From positions 620,001-684,000 of the forward strand of contig NZ_CP150661.1 in NCBI RefSeq assembly GCF_038024105.1: DNA of 64,000 bases. The letters run 5' to 3'. The notes below the pieces were generated by a model, which was given only the letters and a program-made list of their open reading frames with translations, had not been told where the DNA came from and did not search any database. A program made the position numbers and the translations under genes. This stretch comes from Polaribacter butkevichii (GTDB taxonomy: Bacteria > Bacteroidota > Bacteroidia > Flavobacteriales > Flavobacteriaceae). Shown here piece after piece: positions 1 to 8,507 of this stretch (positions are counted from its first letter, which is position 1; each line of letters begins with the position of its first letter).

Positions 1-462
1 TCAAAACGAGATAAGGGAAAAAGAGATTATGAAGCTTGGTATGCATACGGAAGAACACAATCCTTAGATATAAAAGGACTTAAACTGTTTTTTCCACACA
101 TAACAGATTCTCCAAATTTTGTTATCACGGAAGATAGAGATTTACTATTTTATAACGGTTTAGCTGCGTTTTCAGAAGATATAAATGAATTAAGAATATT
201 AAAATCCATTTTAGAAACAGATATATTTTGGTTTTACATATCACAAACAAGTAAATATTATATTTCTAATCATAGATCAATAAGCAAAAACTATATTAAG
301 AAGTTCGGAATACCAAAGTTTACCGCAGATGAGAAAAATTATATCTTGAATCATAATAATAAAGATGATATAAAATTCTTAATTGAATCCAAATATTATA
401 ATAGACTTGATAATTATGAAAATGAATTAAGGTTAGAAAATAATACTCCAGTACCAATTTAA
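1..462 (+). CDS. C-terminal part of a DNA N6-adenine methylase / restriction-modification enzyme (TaqI/Eco57I-like)
   Basis: The window opens inside this gene, so only the last 153 codons are visible, reading from base 1 to a TAA stop. The segment contains WYAYGRTQSLD, then PKFTADEK near the end, which resembles the TaqI-like C-terminal specificity (target recognition) domain of type II/IIG methylases, where a YGRTQ motif is common. The catalytic NPPY methylase core would lie upstream, outside the window. By family it would methylate adenine in a specific DNA site, perhaps with a fused nuclease. It ends 13 bp before a small ORF and faces about 1 kb of non-coding DNA, consistent with the edge of a defence island. 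Assignment rests on one motif and the general look of the domain. Confidence 0.65.
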   Translation, partial: SKRDKGKRDYEAWYAYGRTQSLDIKGLKLFFPHITDSPNFVITEDRDLLFYNGLAAFSEDINELRILKSILETDIFWFYISQTSKYYISNHRSISKNYIKKFGIPKFTADEKNYILNHNNKDDIKFLIESKYYNRLDNYENELRLENNTPVPI

Positions 463-475
463 AATATTAAAATAT

Positions 476-658
476 ATGGCTTATCCAGAACGCAAACCAA
501 TTTATGAGACTTACAAGAGAATAATTACAGACATAATAGATTCAAAAAAATATAAGGATTATGCAAATGGTGAAATAGATGCATTAGATAAGGAACTGTT
601 AAGTGCTTTTAAAGAGATTCGAATTGCAATGATATCGAAGAAAGATTGGTCATCTTAA
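476..658 (+). CDS. Small hypothetical protein following the methylase
   Basis: A 60-residue charged protein with no membrane segment and no motif I recognise; it looks mostly helical and rich in Lys, Ile and Asp. It begins 13 bp after the methylase stop on the same strand, so it is probably co-transcribed. It could be an accessory or controller protein of the restriction system, or a chance ORF; nothing in the sequence decides. Non-coding DNA follows. Confidence 0.45.
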   Translation: MAYPERKPIYETYKRIITDIIDSKKYKDYANGEIDALDKELLSAFKEIRIAMISKKDWSS

Positions 659-1644
659 TATTATGTAAAATAGAATCTTGATGTTATACTTGGCCTCATA
701 AAATTTTGGTTAAAACAATAGGAGAAATGAGCGTCCATATTTTAGGTGTTTGGTAATACTGTTTCTTAAGCGTTTCAATTATATAAAGGATTTCAAAACA
801 GTCTTAACCAGTTACAATGTTTCCTAAAATATAGCGAATGAGCCGTTAATTGTTTCCAAAATTATATGCAGCCTTGAATTTTTGTTTCTTTTGTTTCAAG
901 ACAAAAGATAATGAAACATTAAAAAAAGGATTAATTGAAGTTCTAAATATAACAAGTGCATAGAAATTATCTCGCAGAGTAATTTTATACTCTTGTGGCA
1001 AGCTTACGAGAATCGTCTAAATTTTTTTATTCCGTACATTTTATCGAATACGCGATTTTTAAATAAGAGTAAAAAGGTTAGCTTTTATTTTGGCGTTGGC
1101 AAGCGGCTGGAAATTGAGTTATAAATAAATTGCAATAAGCAATTTGATTTTATAAAAGCAATCGAGCGTTTGGTAGCGGCTATTTTACATAACGGCTAAT
1201 TATAGATACAAATGTTTTATAAACTCTGCGAAGCAAACCGCTTATTAGTTTAATGACCCAAGTTCCAATTATTCTTATGAAAACGAATGCTTCTGGGATA
1301 TTTTACATAATACTACATTATAGCTATCAAATGGACTCCTCTCATAAAATACCAATGATAACATTTGTACTATAATTTATATTATGTTAAATAGAGTTTT
1401 TAACAACACTCTTTTCTATAATAACCACCATTAATTTTAAACATGAAAAAAAAGTTATTTACAGACATATAATATTATCCACTATCTCTTCTTATTGTAA
1501 AAATGAAAGTTGAAATAAAAAACGATAAAAAAAAACTTATTATCACTCCTTTAAAAAGTGTTTAACTTAATAATTAAAATGTTAAACAAATATTATATCT
1601 TTACAATATCACTATAAAATTGAATCCAATAAAAATTTATCGAT
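659..1644. other. 986-bp non-coding stretch between the R-M remnant and the light cluster
   Basis: I see no credible gene on either strand here. Around 868-915 a segment reading CAGCCTTGAATTTTTG followed by TTTGTTTCAAGACAAAAG resembles a repeat common in intergenic DNA of Flavobacteria. The part 960-1260 contains TGGCAAGCGGCTGG and ATAACGGCTAA, of the kind often seen between accessory genes. The last 85 bases hold the regulatory region of the light cluster. It may mark the boundary between an accessory island and the core chromosome. Confidence 0.4.
1560..1587. promoter_or_regulatory. Inverted repeat upstream of the light/photolyase cluster (candidate operator)
   Basis: GTTTAAC at 1560-1566 and GTTAAAC at 1581-1587 form a perfect 7-bp inverted repeat with a 14-bp AT-only spacer, 58 bp before the first gene of the cluster. 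A near-match to the -7 box (TATCTTTA, one base from TAnnTTTG) follows at about 1596-1603, so a regulator bound here could control the promoter. A MerR-type or light-responsive regulator is plausible but is inference. Confidence 0.35.
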
Positions 1645-1809
1645 ATGTTCGGAATATTTAAAAAGAAAACAGACAAAGAAACTTTATATAAACAATATCA
1701 AAAATTGACTAAAGAAGCGCATGCATTATCTACTAGCAACAGAAAATTAAGTGATCAAAAAGTATTTGAGGCTGAAGAAATAATGAAAAAGTTAGAGAAA
1801 ATTCAATAA
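1645..1809 (+). CDS. Lacal_2735 family small protein
   Basis: A 54-residue protein beginning MFGIFKKK and continuing with a charged helical stretch (YKQYQKLTKEAHALSTSNRK). This matches my memory of the Lacal_2735 family, short Flavobacteriia proteins of unknown function often found next to TIGR03643 and photolyase genes. No signal peptide or membrane segment is evident; the body looks like a single amphipathic or coiled-coil helix. Its stop lies only 6 bp before the next gene, so the two are surely co-transcribed. A role in the light or DNA-damage response is inferred only from neighbourhood. Confidence 0.75.
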   Translation: MFGIFKKKTDKETLYKQYQKLTKEAHALSTSNRKLSDQKVFEAEEIMKKLEKIQ

Positions 1810-1815
1810 TAGCTT

Positions 1816-2163
1816 ATGATTTTACCATCTAAAATAACCACAACACAATCTTTAATAAATAACGCAGCTACTACTGTGGACGTAAATAAAGAATTAACAG
1901 AAAGGCAGCTAGATAGAATTATAGAAATGGCTTGGGAAGATCGCACCCCTTTTGAAGCTATAAAATTCCAGTTTGGTTTTGCAGAAAAAGAGGTTATTAA
2001 ATTAATGCGTAAAAATCTAAAAGAATCTAGTTTTAAACGCTGGCGAAAACGTGTAAACAGCGGTGTTAGTACAAAGCACTTAAAAAAAAGAAGTCAAGAT
2101 ATCACTCGTTTTAAATGCACAAGGCAACGTATCATTTCTAGTAACAAAATAAGTAAACGTTAA
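1816..2163 (+). CDS. TIGR03643 family protein
   Basis: 115 residues. The core ELTERQLDRIIEMAWEDRTP, then FGFAEKEVIKLMRKNLK and WRKRV, is characteristic of TIGR03643, a small basic protein family of unknown function found beside cryptochrome/photolyase genes. The core looks like a compact helical, helix-turn-helix-like fold (about residues 27-80). The basic tail rich in Lys and Arg (KHLKKRSQD and beyond) suggests nucleic-acid contact, which is inference. The N-terminal 25 residues are poorly conserved in type, so translation might start later. It follows the Lacal_2735 gene by 6 bp and precedes the photolyase gene by 108 bp. Confidence 0.8.
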   Translation: MILPSKITTTQSLINNAATTVDVNKELTERQLDRIIEMAWEDRTPFEAIKFQFGFAEKEVIKLMRKNLKESSFKRWRKRVNSGVSTKHLKKRSQDITRFKCTRQRIISSNKISKR

Positions 2164-2271
2164 CCCATTATTATCAAAGAATTGAAGAAGAAATAGCTTG
2201 TTTATTTTTTGTAAAAGACTACTACCCTTCTTTCTTCACTTTTTGGGAAAATGTAAAAAATAATTGCTATT

Positions 2272-3732
2272 TTGATAAAAGAAGCTGTGAATATTGTTTG
2301 GTTAAAAAGAGATCTTCGTTTGCAAGATCATAAATCGTTGTATTTAGCAGAAAAAGCAGGTATTCCGTATATCATTATTTATCTTTTTGAGCCTAGTATG
2401 ATGCAATATCCAGATACAAGTTTACGGCATTTACAATTTGTATATCACGCTATAAAATCGCTCAATACAGATTTAGAAGTTTGTCATAGAAAAGTTACCG
2501 TTTTCTATGGTGAAGCTTTAGAGGTTTTTAATTTCCTACACACAAACTATCAACTAAAGGAACTATTTAGCTACCAAGAAAGTGGTACAAAAACTACTTG
2601 GAATCGTGATAAATGGATTCAAAACTTTTGTTTAGAGAACAATGTTCATTGGGTTGAAAATCAAAAAGATGGAATTATAAGAGGGATTAAAAATAGAGAA
2701 AATTGGAACCAACGTTGGCACGCTACGATGCACGCTCCTATTCTTAAAAATACCTATTCAACAAACACCCTCAACCCTATTGAACATTCTTTTGAATTAC
2801 CAAATGAATTGGTTGTAAAACTAGAGAATTATCCAAAACAATATCAACCTGCAGGAGAAAAAAATGCTTGGAAATACCTGAATTCTTTTACTCAGAAAAG
2901 AGGTTTTAATTATCACAGACATATTTCTAAACCTACAGAAAGTAGAATGGCTTGCAGCAGATTGTCTCCTTATTTGGCTTGGGGGAATTTAAGTATCAAA
3001 CAAGTTTTTCAGTTTGTGGGTACACATCCCAATGGCACCGCAAATGATCGTGCGTTTTCTGGCATGTTAACGCGTTTGCATTGGCATTGTCATTTTATTC
3101 AAAAATTTGAAGTAGAATGCGCTTATGAAACACATTGTATTAATAAAGGGTATGAATTATTAACTCATACAAAAAATGAAGCTTTTTTAAAAGCTTGGAA
3201 AACCGGACAAACAGGATATCCTTTAATCGATGCGTGTATGCGTGCAGTTGCACAAACAGGTTGGATCAATTTTAGAATGCGTGCCATGGTGGTTTCCTTT
3301 TTGACTTTAAATTTAGATCAAGATTGGCGAGATGGTGTGTACCATTTGGCACGCTTATTTTTAGATTATGAACCTGGTATTCATTATCCGCAATTTCAAA
3401 TGCAAGCAGGAACCACCGGAATTAATACGGTAAGACTTTACAATCCCGTAAAAAACTCGGAAGAACACGATGCAAAAGGAACCTTTATTAAAAAATGGGT
3501 TCCTGAATTGGCAAATGTTCCAGAAACGTATATTCATGAACCTTGGACCATGAGTTTAATGGAACAAACTTTTTGTGGCGTTACTATGGGTGAAGATTAT
3601 CCGCACCCCATTGTAGATTTAAAAATAAGTGCAAAAAAAGCAAGAGATAAAATTTGGGGACATAAAAAGCATCCTGCTGTACTAGCAGAAAAACAGCGAC
3701 TTTTAGCAACTCATGTAAATAACAGCCGATGA
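2272..3732 (+). CDS. Cryptochrome/deoxyribodipyrimidine photolyase family protein
   Basis: 486 residues: an N-terminal Rossmann-type antenna domain opening [15 protein letters not shown], then the helical FAD-binding domain with [18 protein letters not shown] near residue 320 and a C-terminal IHEPW. By family it binds FAD and either repairs UV pyrimidine dimers or senses blue light. Oddity: where classical class I photolyases have NGGWQW (the FAD-contacting Asn and the Trp used for photoreduction), this protein reads HYPQFQM, with Phe375 and Met377. The start is TTG at 2272; GTG at 2287 is an equally good alternative because the conserved part begins just after it. The stop overlaps the DUF2256 start by 4 bp, so the genes are translationally coupled. 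Confidence 0.88.
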   Translation: MIKEAVNIVWLKRDLRLQDHKSLYLAEKAGIPYIIIYLFEPSMMQYPDTSLRHLQFVYHAIKSLNTDLEVCHRKVTVFYGEALEVFNFLHTNYQLKELFSYQESGTKTTWNRDKWIQNFCLENNVHWVENQKDGIIRGIKNRENWNQRWHATMHAPILKNTYSTNTLNPIEHSFELPNELVVKLENYPKQYQPAGEKNAWKYLNSFTQKRGFNYHRHISKPTESRMACSRLSPYLAWGNLSIKQVFQFVGTHPNGTANDRAFSGMLTRLHWHCHFIQKFEVECAYETHCINKGYELLTHTKNEAFLKAWKTGQTGYPLIDACMRAVAQTGWINFRMRAMVVSFLTLNLDQDWRDGVYHLARLFLDYEPGIHYPQFQMQAGTTGINTVRLYNPVKNSEEHDAKGTFIKKWVPELANVPETYIHEPWTMSLMEQTFCGVTMGEDYPHPIVDLKISAKKARDKIWGHKKHPAVLAEKQRLLATHVNNSR

Positions 3733-3860
3733 AGAAAGAGCATTTACCTGAAAAAAGATGTGTGGTTTGTAAAAGACCCTTTACTTGGCGTAAAAAGTGG
3801 GAGAAAAATTGGAACGAAGTAAAATATTGCAGCGAACGTTGTAGAAGAAATAAAATATAA
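3729..3860 (+). CDS. DUF2256 zinc-ribbon-like small protein
   Basis: 43 residues with [14 protein letters not shown] and CSERCRR: a CxxC followed by a second Cys pair, as expected of DUF2256, a tiny presumed zinc-binding protein commonly placed between photolyase-family genes. It overlaps the preceding photolyase by ATGA and its stop touches the start of the next photolyase with no gap, a strong sign of a tightly coupled operon. The function is unknown; the placement suggests support for photolyase folding or DNA interaction, which is inference. Confidence 0.88.
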   Translation: MKKEHLPEKRCVVCKRPFTWRKKWEKNWNEVKYCSERCRRNKI

Positions 3861-5342
3861 ATGAAAGCAGTAAACATCATTTTTCCACATCAATTATTTG
3901 AAACCTCTCCTCTATTAGAAAATGGTTTGCCTGTGTATCTTGTAGAAGAATATTTGTTTTTTAAACAGTACAATTTTCATCAACAAAAAATAGCATTTCA
4001 CAGAGCTACGATGAAACAGTATGAAACTTTTTTAAACGCTAAAAATATAGCAGTTCATTATATAGCATCCATAGAAAGTATCTCTGATACTAGAAAACTC
4101 ATTCCTTTTTTAAAATCAGAAGGAATTACGATGCTACATTATATAGATCCTGTAGACAATTACCTAGAAAAACGCTTAGCACAAGGCTGTACTACAAATG
4201 CGATTGAAAGAACCGTTTATAATTCACCTTTATTTATAAATACTAAAGAAGATTTACAACCCTTTTTTAGAAAAGATAAAAAGAAATACCATCAAACTTC
4301 ATTTTATACAGATCAAAGAAAAAAAAGAAATATTTTGATTGATGCTGATGGAAAACCAACAGGAGGAAAATGGACTTTTGATGCGGAAAATAGAAAGAAA
4401 TATCCTGCAAAGAAAATTCCACCTGCTATTCAGTTTCCAGATGTAGATGATTTTTATAAAGAAGCGCTAGACTATGTACAAAAAAACTATTCAGAAAATA
4501 TTGGTCAACTAACTGAAAACTCTTTATATCCAACAAATTTTAAAGCGAGTAAACAATGGTTTCAACAGTTTTTAGAACAACGCTTTTTAGAATTTGGTAC
4601 TTATGAAGATGCAATTGTTGCAGAAAATTCGATTTTAAATCACAGTGTGTTAACGCCCATGCTTAATGTGGGTTTAATTACGCCTAAAACCATTATAGTA
4701 CAGAGTATTTCATTTGCAAAAGAACACAATATCCCTATCAATTCTTTAGAAGGTTTTGTGCGACAAATTATTGGTTGGCGCGAGTTTATCCGTGGTATGT
4801 ATGAAAGCCGAGGAAGTGATGAAAGAACTTGTAATTTCTGGAATTTTAAAAAGAAGATTCCCGCTTCTTTTTACAACGGTACCACAGGAATTTATCCGAT
4901 AGATCAAACCATAAAAAAAATATTACAAACAGGGTATTGTCATCATATAGAACGCTTAATGGTGTTGGGGAATTTTATGATGTTGTGCGAATTTGCCCCA
5001 GATGAAGTGTATAAATGGTTTATGGAACTTTTTATTGATAGCTATGATTGGGTAATGGTACCCAATGTATACGGCATGAGTCAGTTTGCTGATGGAGGAT
5101 TGATGGCTACCAAACCCTATATTAGTGGTAGTAATTATTTAATGAAAATGAGTAATTATAAAAAAGGCGAATGGCAAGTAATTTGGGACGGCCTATTTTG
5201 GCGATTTATGGATACACATCGTGGTTTTTTTAAACAAAACCCAAGATTAGGTATGTTGGTAACAATGTTTGATAAAATGCCACAAGAAAAAAGAATTCAG
5301 CATATAGAAAATGGCGAAAATTACTTAGAAACCCTTATTTAA
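3861..5342 (+). CDS. FeS-BCP-type photolyase/cryptochrome lacking iron-sulfur cysteines
   Basis: 493 residues, family of deoxyribodipyrimidine photolyase-related proteins (COG3046, the bacterial (6-4) photolyase / FeS-BCP group). Support: N-terminal IIFPHQLFE, the FAD-domain motifs GFVRQIIGWREFIRG and HHIERLMVLGNFMML, and VMVPNVYGMSQFADGG. Members such as PhrB carry four cysteines holding a [4Fe-4S] cluster, including a CxxC just after a KPY...MSNY segment. Here that place reads MSNYKKGEWQ (Lys434 and Glu437 at the CxxC positions), the third C-terminal cysteine is absent, and the upstream cysteine position appears to be Tyr. So it likely binds FAD and an antenna pigment but no cluster. It starts immediately after the DUF2256 stop. 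Confidence 0.88.
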   Translation: MKAVNIIFPHQLFETSPLLENGLPVYLVEEYLFFKQYNFHQQKIAFHRATMKQYETFLNAKNIAVHYIASIESISDTRKLIPFLKSEGITMLHYIDPVDNYLEKRLAQGCTTNAIERTVYNSPLFINTKEDLQPFFRKDKKKYHQTSFYTDQRKKRNILIDADGKPTGGKWTFDAENRKKYPAKKIPPAIQFPDVDDFYKEALDYVQKNYSENIGQLTENSLYPTNFKASKQWFQQFLEQRFLEFGTYEDAIVAENSILNHSVLTPMLNVGLITPKTIIVQSISFAKEHNIPINSLEGFVRQIIGWREFIRGMYESRGSDERTCNFWNFKKKIPASFYNGTTGIYPIDQTIKKILQTGYCHHIERLMVLGNFMMLCEFAPDEVYKWFMELFIDSYDWVMVPNVYGMSQFADGGLMATKPYISGSNYLMKMSNYKKGEWQVIWDGLFWRFMDTHRGFFKQNPRLGMLVTMFDKMPQEKRIQHIENGENYLETLI

Positions 5343-5353
5343 ATTACAGAATA

Positions 5354-5779
5354 ATGATATTTAATACTACATATAATAATAGAGAGTATGATACGGAAAG
5401 TGCCCTGTTAGTAGGCGAAAAATTTAGTTTCTTAAAACGTATAAAATTAGGCGGAATTGGTTCTGGTAGATTAATGATTAAGACTATTAGTCTGAAATTA
5501 AATACGGCAAAGCAGCAATTTTCTGAAATACAGTATGGTAATATAGAATTACGTCCAAAAGGAATTATTGTGCATTTTACCCAAAAACTAGCACGTTGTT
5601 CTTGGGTTATTCCTTATTATCGATTGGTAATTTACAATGCTCAATTTTTTAGCATTCACGCAAATGGAAATTGTATTCAGTTTACTAAAAATAAGAACTA
5701 TTTAAATAACAAAAAATTTATCAATAAAATGATAGACCTTAAAAACGATGCTTTAAATTTAAGTTATTACGATTATTAA
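5354..5779 (+). CDS. Hypothetical protein, last gene of the photolyase cluster
   Basis: 141 residues, no signal peptide and no obvious membrane helix. The alternating hydrophobic pattern in the middle (IELRPKGIIVHF, WVIPYYRLVIY) suggests a beta-rich, PH-like fold, but I do not recognise a named family. It follows the second photolyase by 11 bp on the same strand and is followed by a long inverted repeat, so it probably ends the operon. No function can be assigned. Confidence 0.7.
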   Translation: MIFNTTYNNREYDTESALLVGEKFSFLKRIKLGGIGSGRLMIKTISLKLNTAKQQFSEIQYGNIELRPKGIIVHFTQKLARCSWVIPYYRLVIYNAQFFSIHANGNCIQFTKNKNYLNNKKFINKMIDLKNDALNLSYYDY

Positions 5780-5838
5780 AAGAATTGGTATTAACTTTAA
5801 AATAGCCTTTACTATTTAAGTCTAATTGCACTTTATAA

Positions 5839-5876
5839 AATTTATCACAACCAATAATTATTAATTGTGATAAATT
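5839..5876. terminator. Bidirectional hairpin between convergent genes
   Basis: AATTTATCACAA (5839-5850) pairs perfectly with TTGTGATAAATT (5865-5876) across a 14-base loop, between the end of the photolyase cluster and the end of the PII gene. The position fits a shared transcription terminator, although no clear run of T follows. Confidence 0.55.
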
Positions 5877-5883
5877 CTATAAC

Positions 5884-6225
5884 TTATTTAATAGCTTCTA
5901 TTCCTCTAGTTCTTGTTCTAATTCTGATAGCGTCTTCTACAGGATACACAAATATTTTTCCATCACCTACTAACCCTTCAGAAGCATTGTCTAGAATTAC
6001 ATTGATGGCTATTTCTAAATTAGCATCACTTACAATACAGATAATCATAATTCTAGTTTGTAAAATCATAGATTGTTCTGTACCACGATAACGTTCTGTA
6101 TATGTTTTTTGCATTCCGCTTCCTTTCACCGGAATTATCGTATTACAAGGAATTCCTGCTGCTTTTAAACCAAGCTGCACATCTTTTAATTTTGAGGGTC
6201 TTATAACTGCTTCAATTTTTTTCAT
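5884..6225 (-). CDS. glnK: P-II family nitrogen regulator paired with Amt
   Basis: 113 residues, the normal PII length. It begins MKKIEAVIRPSKLKDV and ends with VEDAIRIRTRTRG, the classic PII N terminus and C-terminal signature. PII trimers sense ATP/ADP and 2-oxoglutarate and plug the ammonium channel. The T-loop reads YTERYRGTEQ: Tyr46 is present but position 51, the tyrosine uridylylated in enteric PII, is Gln. Control by uridylylation at that site is therefore not possible, leaving effector-driven binding. It lies 27 bp downstream of the ammonium transporter gene on the same strand, the standard amt-glnK arrangement. Confidence 0.92.
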   Translation of the reverse strand: MKKIEAVIRPSKLKDVQLGLKAAGIPCNTIIPVKGSGMQKTYTERYRGTEQSMILQTRIMIICIVSDANLEIAINVILDNASEGLVGDGKIFVYPVEDAIRIRTRTRGIEAIK

Positions 6226-6252
6226 GTTTGTCGTTTTTAGTTGATTTAATAA

Positions 6253-7509
6253 TTACTCAAAAGTAGAATATGCTTCTACACCAAATGAAACCGCATCGAT
6301 TCCTGCAGATTCTTCTTGCTTAGAAATTCGAATTCCAATGGTCTTTTTCATAATGATCATAATAATGTATGTTAAAGTAAAAGAAAAAGCACCAATTACT
6401 AAAATACCCAATGCTTGTACACCTAACATGGCAGCTCCACCTCCAAAAAACAAACCACCATCTGTAGCAAATAAACCAACAGCTAAAGCACCAAATAAAC
6501 CATTAACACCATGTACCGCAATGGCTCCAACAGGATCATCAATTTTTAATTTATCAATATATAATACGGCAACATCTACTAAAACACCCGCAATTAAACC
6601 AATAATAATAGCAGCATTGGTATCTACAACATTACAACCTGCTGTAATAGCCACTAAACCAGCTAATACACCATTCATAGTCATGGTAATATCTATTTGT
6701 CCGTATTTAAAATACGTATAAAACATGGTAGAAATTCCACCTGCTGCAGAAGCTAAAAAAGTATTTGCTGCTACGGTACCAATTAATTCCCAATTACCCA
6801 CGGCACCTAAAGTAGAACCTGGATTAAAGGCAAACCAACCAAACCACAAGATAAAAGCACCTACTGCTGCCAACGGTAAATTATGACCAGGAATGGCATT
6901 AGCTTCTCCATTTTTTTGGTACTTCCCTATTCTTGGGCCTAAAACAATGGCTGCTGCTAAAGCAGAAAAACCACCCATGGCATGCACTGCTGCAGAACCT
7001 GCAAAGTCATTAAAACCTTTTAAAGCCAACCAACCATTAGGATTCCATACCCAATTGGCAACTAACGGATACATGACCGAACAGAATATAAAAACATAAA
7101 TTGCATAACTCCAAATTTTCATACGCTCTGCCACAGCGCCCGATACGATAGAAATAGAAGCAATACAAAACCCTAATTGAATAAACCAAAAAAGCTTGTT
7201 AGAAACCGTTAAACCTAAACCTAAATCGTCTGTTGTAATTCCAATATCAAAAGCAAACCAACCGTTAGAGTTTCCATAAGCAATTCCGAAACCTAATATA
7301 TAAAAGGCAATACCTCCAAAAGTGATATCAATAATAACCTTTGCAATAATGCTCATGGCGTTTTTAGATCTTACAAATCCGGCTTCTAATAAGGCAAAAC
7401 CGCCTTCCATAAAGAAGATAATAGCTGCACAAATAGCCACCCAAATAGTGTCTATTGCGTTAACTAATTCTGGTTGTTCTGTTACTACTGGGGTAATAGT
7501 TGAATACAT
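6253..7509 (-). CDS. amt: Ammonium transporter (Amt/MEP family)
   Basis: 418 residues, about eleven membrane helices. The pore histidines are visible as GSAAVHAMGG (His176) and IAVHGVNGLFG (His333), and GWFAFNPGSTLG is a family signature. Amt trimers conduct ammonium across the inner membrane and are gated by PII. The N terminus has no long cleavable signal; the first helix starts near residue 18, so some relatives may use a different start. It is the first gene of a two-gene operon with the PII gene 27 bp downstream; expression under nitrogen limitation is expected from the family but no specific control site was recognised. Confidence 0.95.
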   Translation of the reverse strand: MYSTITPVVTEQPELVNAIDTIWVAICAAIIFFMEGGFALLEAGFVRSKNAMSIIAKVIIDITFGGIAFYILGFGIAYGNSNGWFAFDIGITTDDLGLGLTVSNKLFWFIQLGFCIASISIVSGAVAERMKIWSYAIYVFIFCSVMYPLVANWVWNPNGWLALKGFNDFAGSAAVHAMGGFSALAAAIVLGPRIGKYQKNGEANAIPGHNLPLAAVGAFILWFGWFAFNPGSTLGAVGNWELIGTVAANTFLASAAGGISTMFYTYFKYGQIDITMTMNGVLAGLVAITAGCNVVDTNAAIIIGLIAGVLVDVAVLYIDKLKIDDPVGAIAVHGVNGLFGALAVGLFATDGGLFFGGGAAMLGVQALGILVIGAFSFTLTYIIMIIMKKTIGIRISKQEESAGIDAVSFGVEAYSTFE

Positions 7510-7672
7510 AAATATATTTAATTGTTAAAGTTTTTAAATATACTATGGATGTTAGAGAATGTCTCTTTTAATAAAATAATAAAAAAGCGATAATCGGCTA
7601 ATATTTATTATAACACTATTTTTAGGGCTTTATAATGAGATATACTCAATTTTATGAAATTTAAAACGCTAA

Positions 7673-8485
7673 TTACATGTTTTGTGTGTAGAAATTGTAA
7701 TCTTTTAACACAACGTCTATAAATTCGGTATCACTTTTATGAACCGATTTAATTCCGGTGACTTCTAAAATTTTAGAACGCAGTTTTATTAAGGTTTTAT
7801 AGTCACTAAATTTCTTAGCAGAACGAAACGTACTTTTAATTATACGAGCATCATTATCAGACAATTTAATCACATTCGGATACGTTGGCACGTAGGTATT
7901 TGAAATATTTTCTAAAATGGTTTCAGAAAATTTCACATCATCCTTTAGGTAAATAACCACTGTATTGGCAATGATATCACCAAAACGTTGGTTATTATCG
8001 GTAAATAAGATTAGAAAGAAACCAATCATTTTTCCAAAGAAAAAAAGCAACATTAATAAGGCTATTTCACTGTCTAAGCCTAAGGAGGCAACATACACAA
8101 ACAACAAGGTAAATAAGTTAAAATCTACCATTCTTAAAAACCAACGCATCATAAAATCTGTGGTAGAAGGTTTAAAACCATCAATATTTATCACTTTTAA
8201 GTGTAGTAATTTCTTGCCTACTGTTTGTCCGTCTAACCATATTTCTGTGTACAAAGAATAAAATGTAATAGGTAAAAAAACTATTACATCTAATGCTCGT
8301 ATAGACCAAGAATCTCCGTTTACAGCGGTATCAAACATTTTAAAGTCTAAAAACTTGATTGCAAAATAGAGATATGCAAATTTAATTACATTGTCTAAAC
8401 CAAACGCCAAGAGCCTTTGCCCCACATTTGCAAGGGTAAAATTGATGTTTACATTTTGTGCTGTTTTTATTTGGAGTCTTTTCAT
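7673..8485 (-). CDS. RDD family membrane protein
   Basis: 270 residues from the ATG at 8485. An in-frame extension up to 8626 exists but would overlap the divergent gene, and the family-like start is MKRLQIKTAQNVNINF. The RDD domain is visible: GQRLLAFGLDNVIKF, then EIWLDGQTVGKKLLHLKVI, then FTDNNQRFGDIIANT, with about four membrane helices. The soluble C-terminal 90 residues end the protein. Its role is not established; RDD proteins are small integral membrane proteins sometimes linked to ion exchange. It is divergent from the SpoIIM-DUF4129-MoxR operon with only 22 bp between the start codons, an arrangement I recall as recurrent in Flavobacteria. Confidence 0.88.
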   Translation of the reverse strand: MKRLQIKTAQNVNINFTLANVGQRLLAFGLDNVIKFAYLYFAIKFLDFKMFDTAVNGDSWSIRALDVIVFLPITFYSLYTEIWLDGQTVGKKLLHLKVINIDGFKPSTTDFMMRWFLRMVDFNLFTLLFVYVASLGLDSEIALLMLLFFFGKMIGFFLILFTDNNQRFGDIIANTVVIYLKDDVKFSETILENISNTYVPTYPNVIKLSDNDARIIKSTFRSAKKFSDYKTLIKLRSKILEVTGIKSVHKSDTEFIDVVLKDYNFYTQNM

Positions 8486-8507
8486 GCAATGTTTAAATTC
8501 GCTCGTA

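Noticed and set aside
3584..3880. 98-codon minus-strand ORF overlapping the end of the first photolyase and DUF2256
   Set aside because: It is antisense to two well-supported genes, and its composition (Phe/Leu-rich) is what antisense of Lys-rich coding gives.
6338..7528. Several plus-strand ORFs of 68-127 codons opposite the ammonium transporter
   Set aside because: All are antisense to a clear Amt gene, and their sequence mirrors its codons without any family match.
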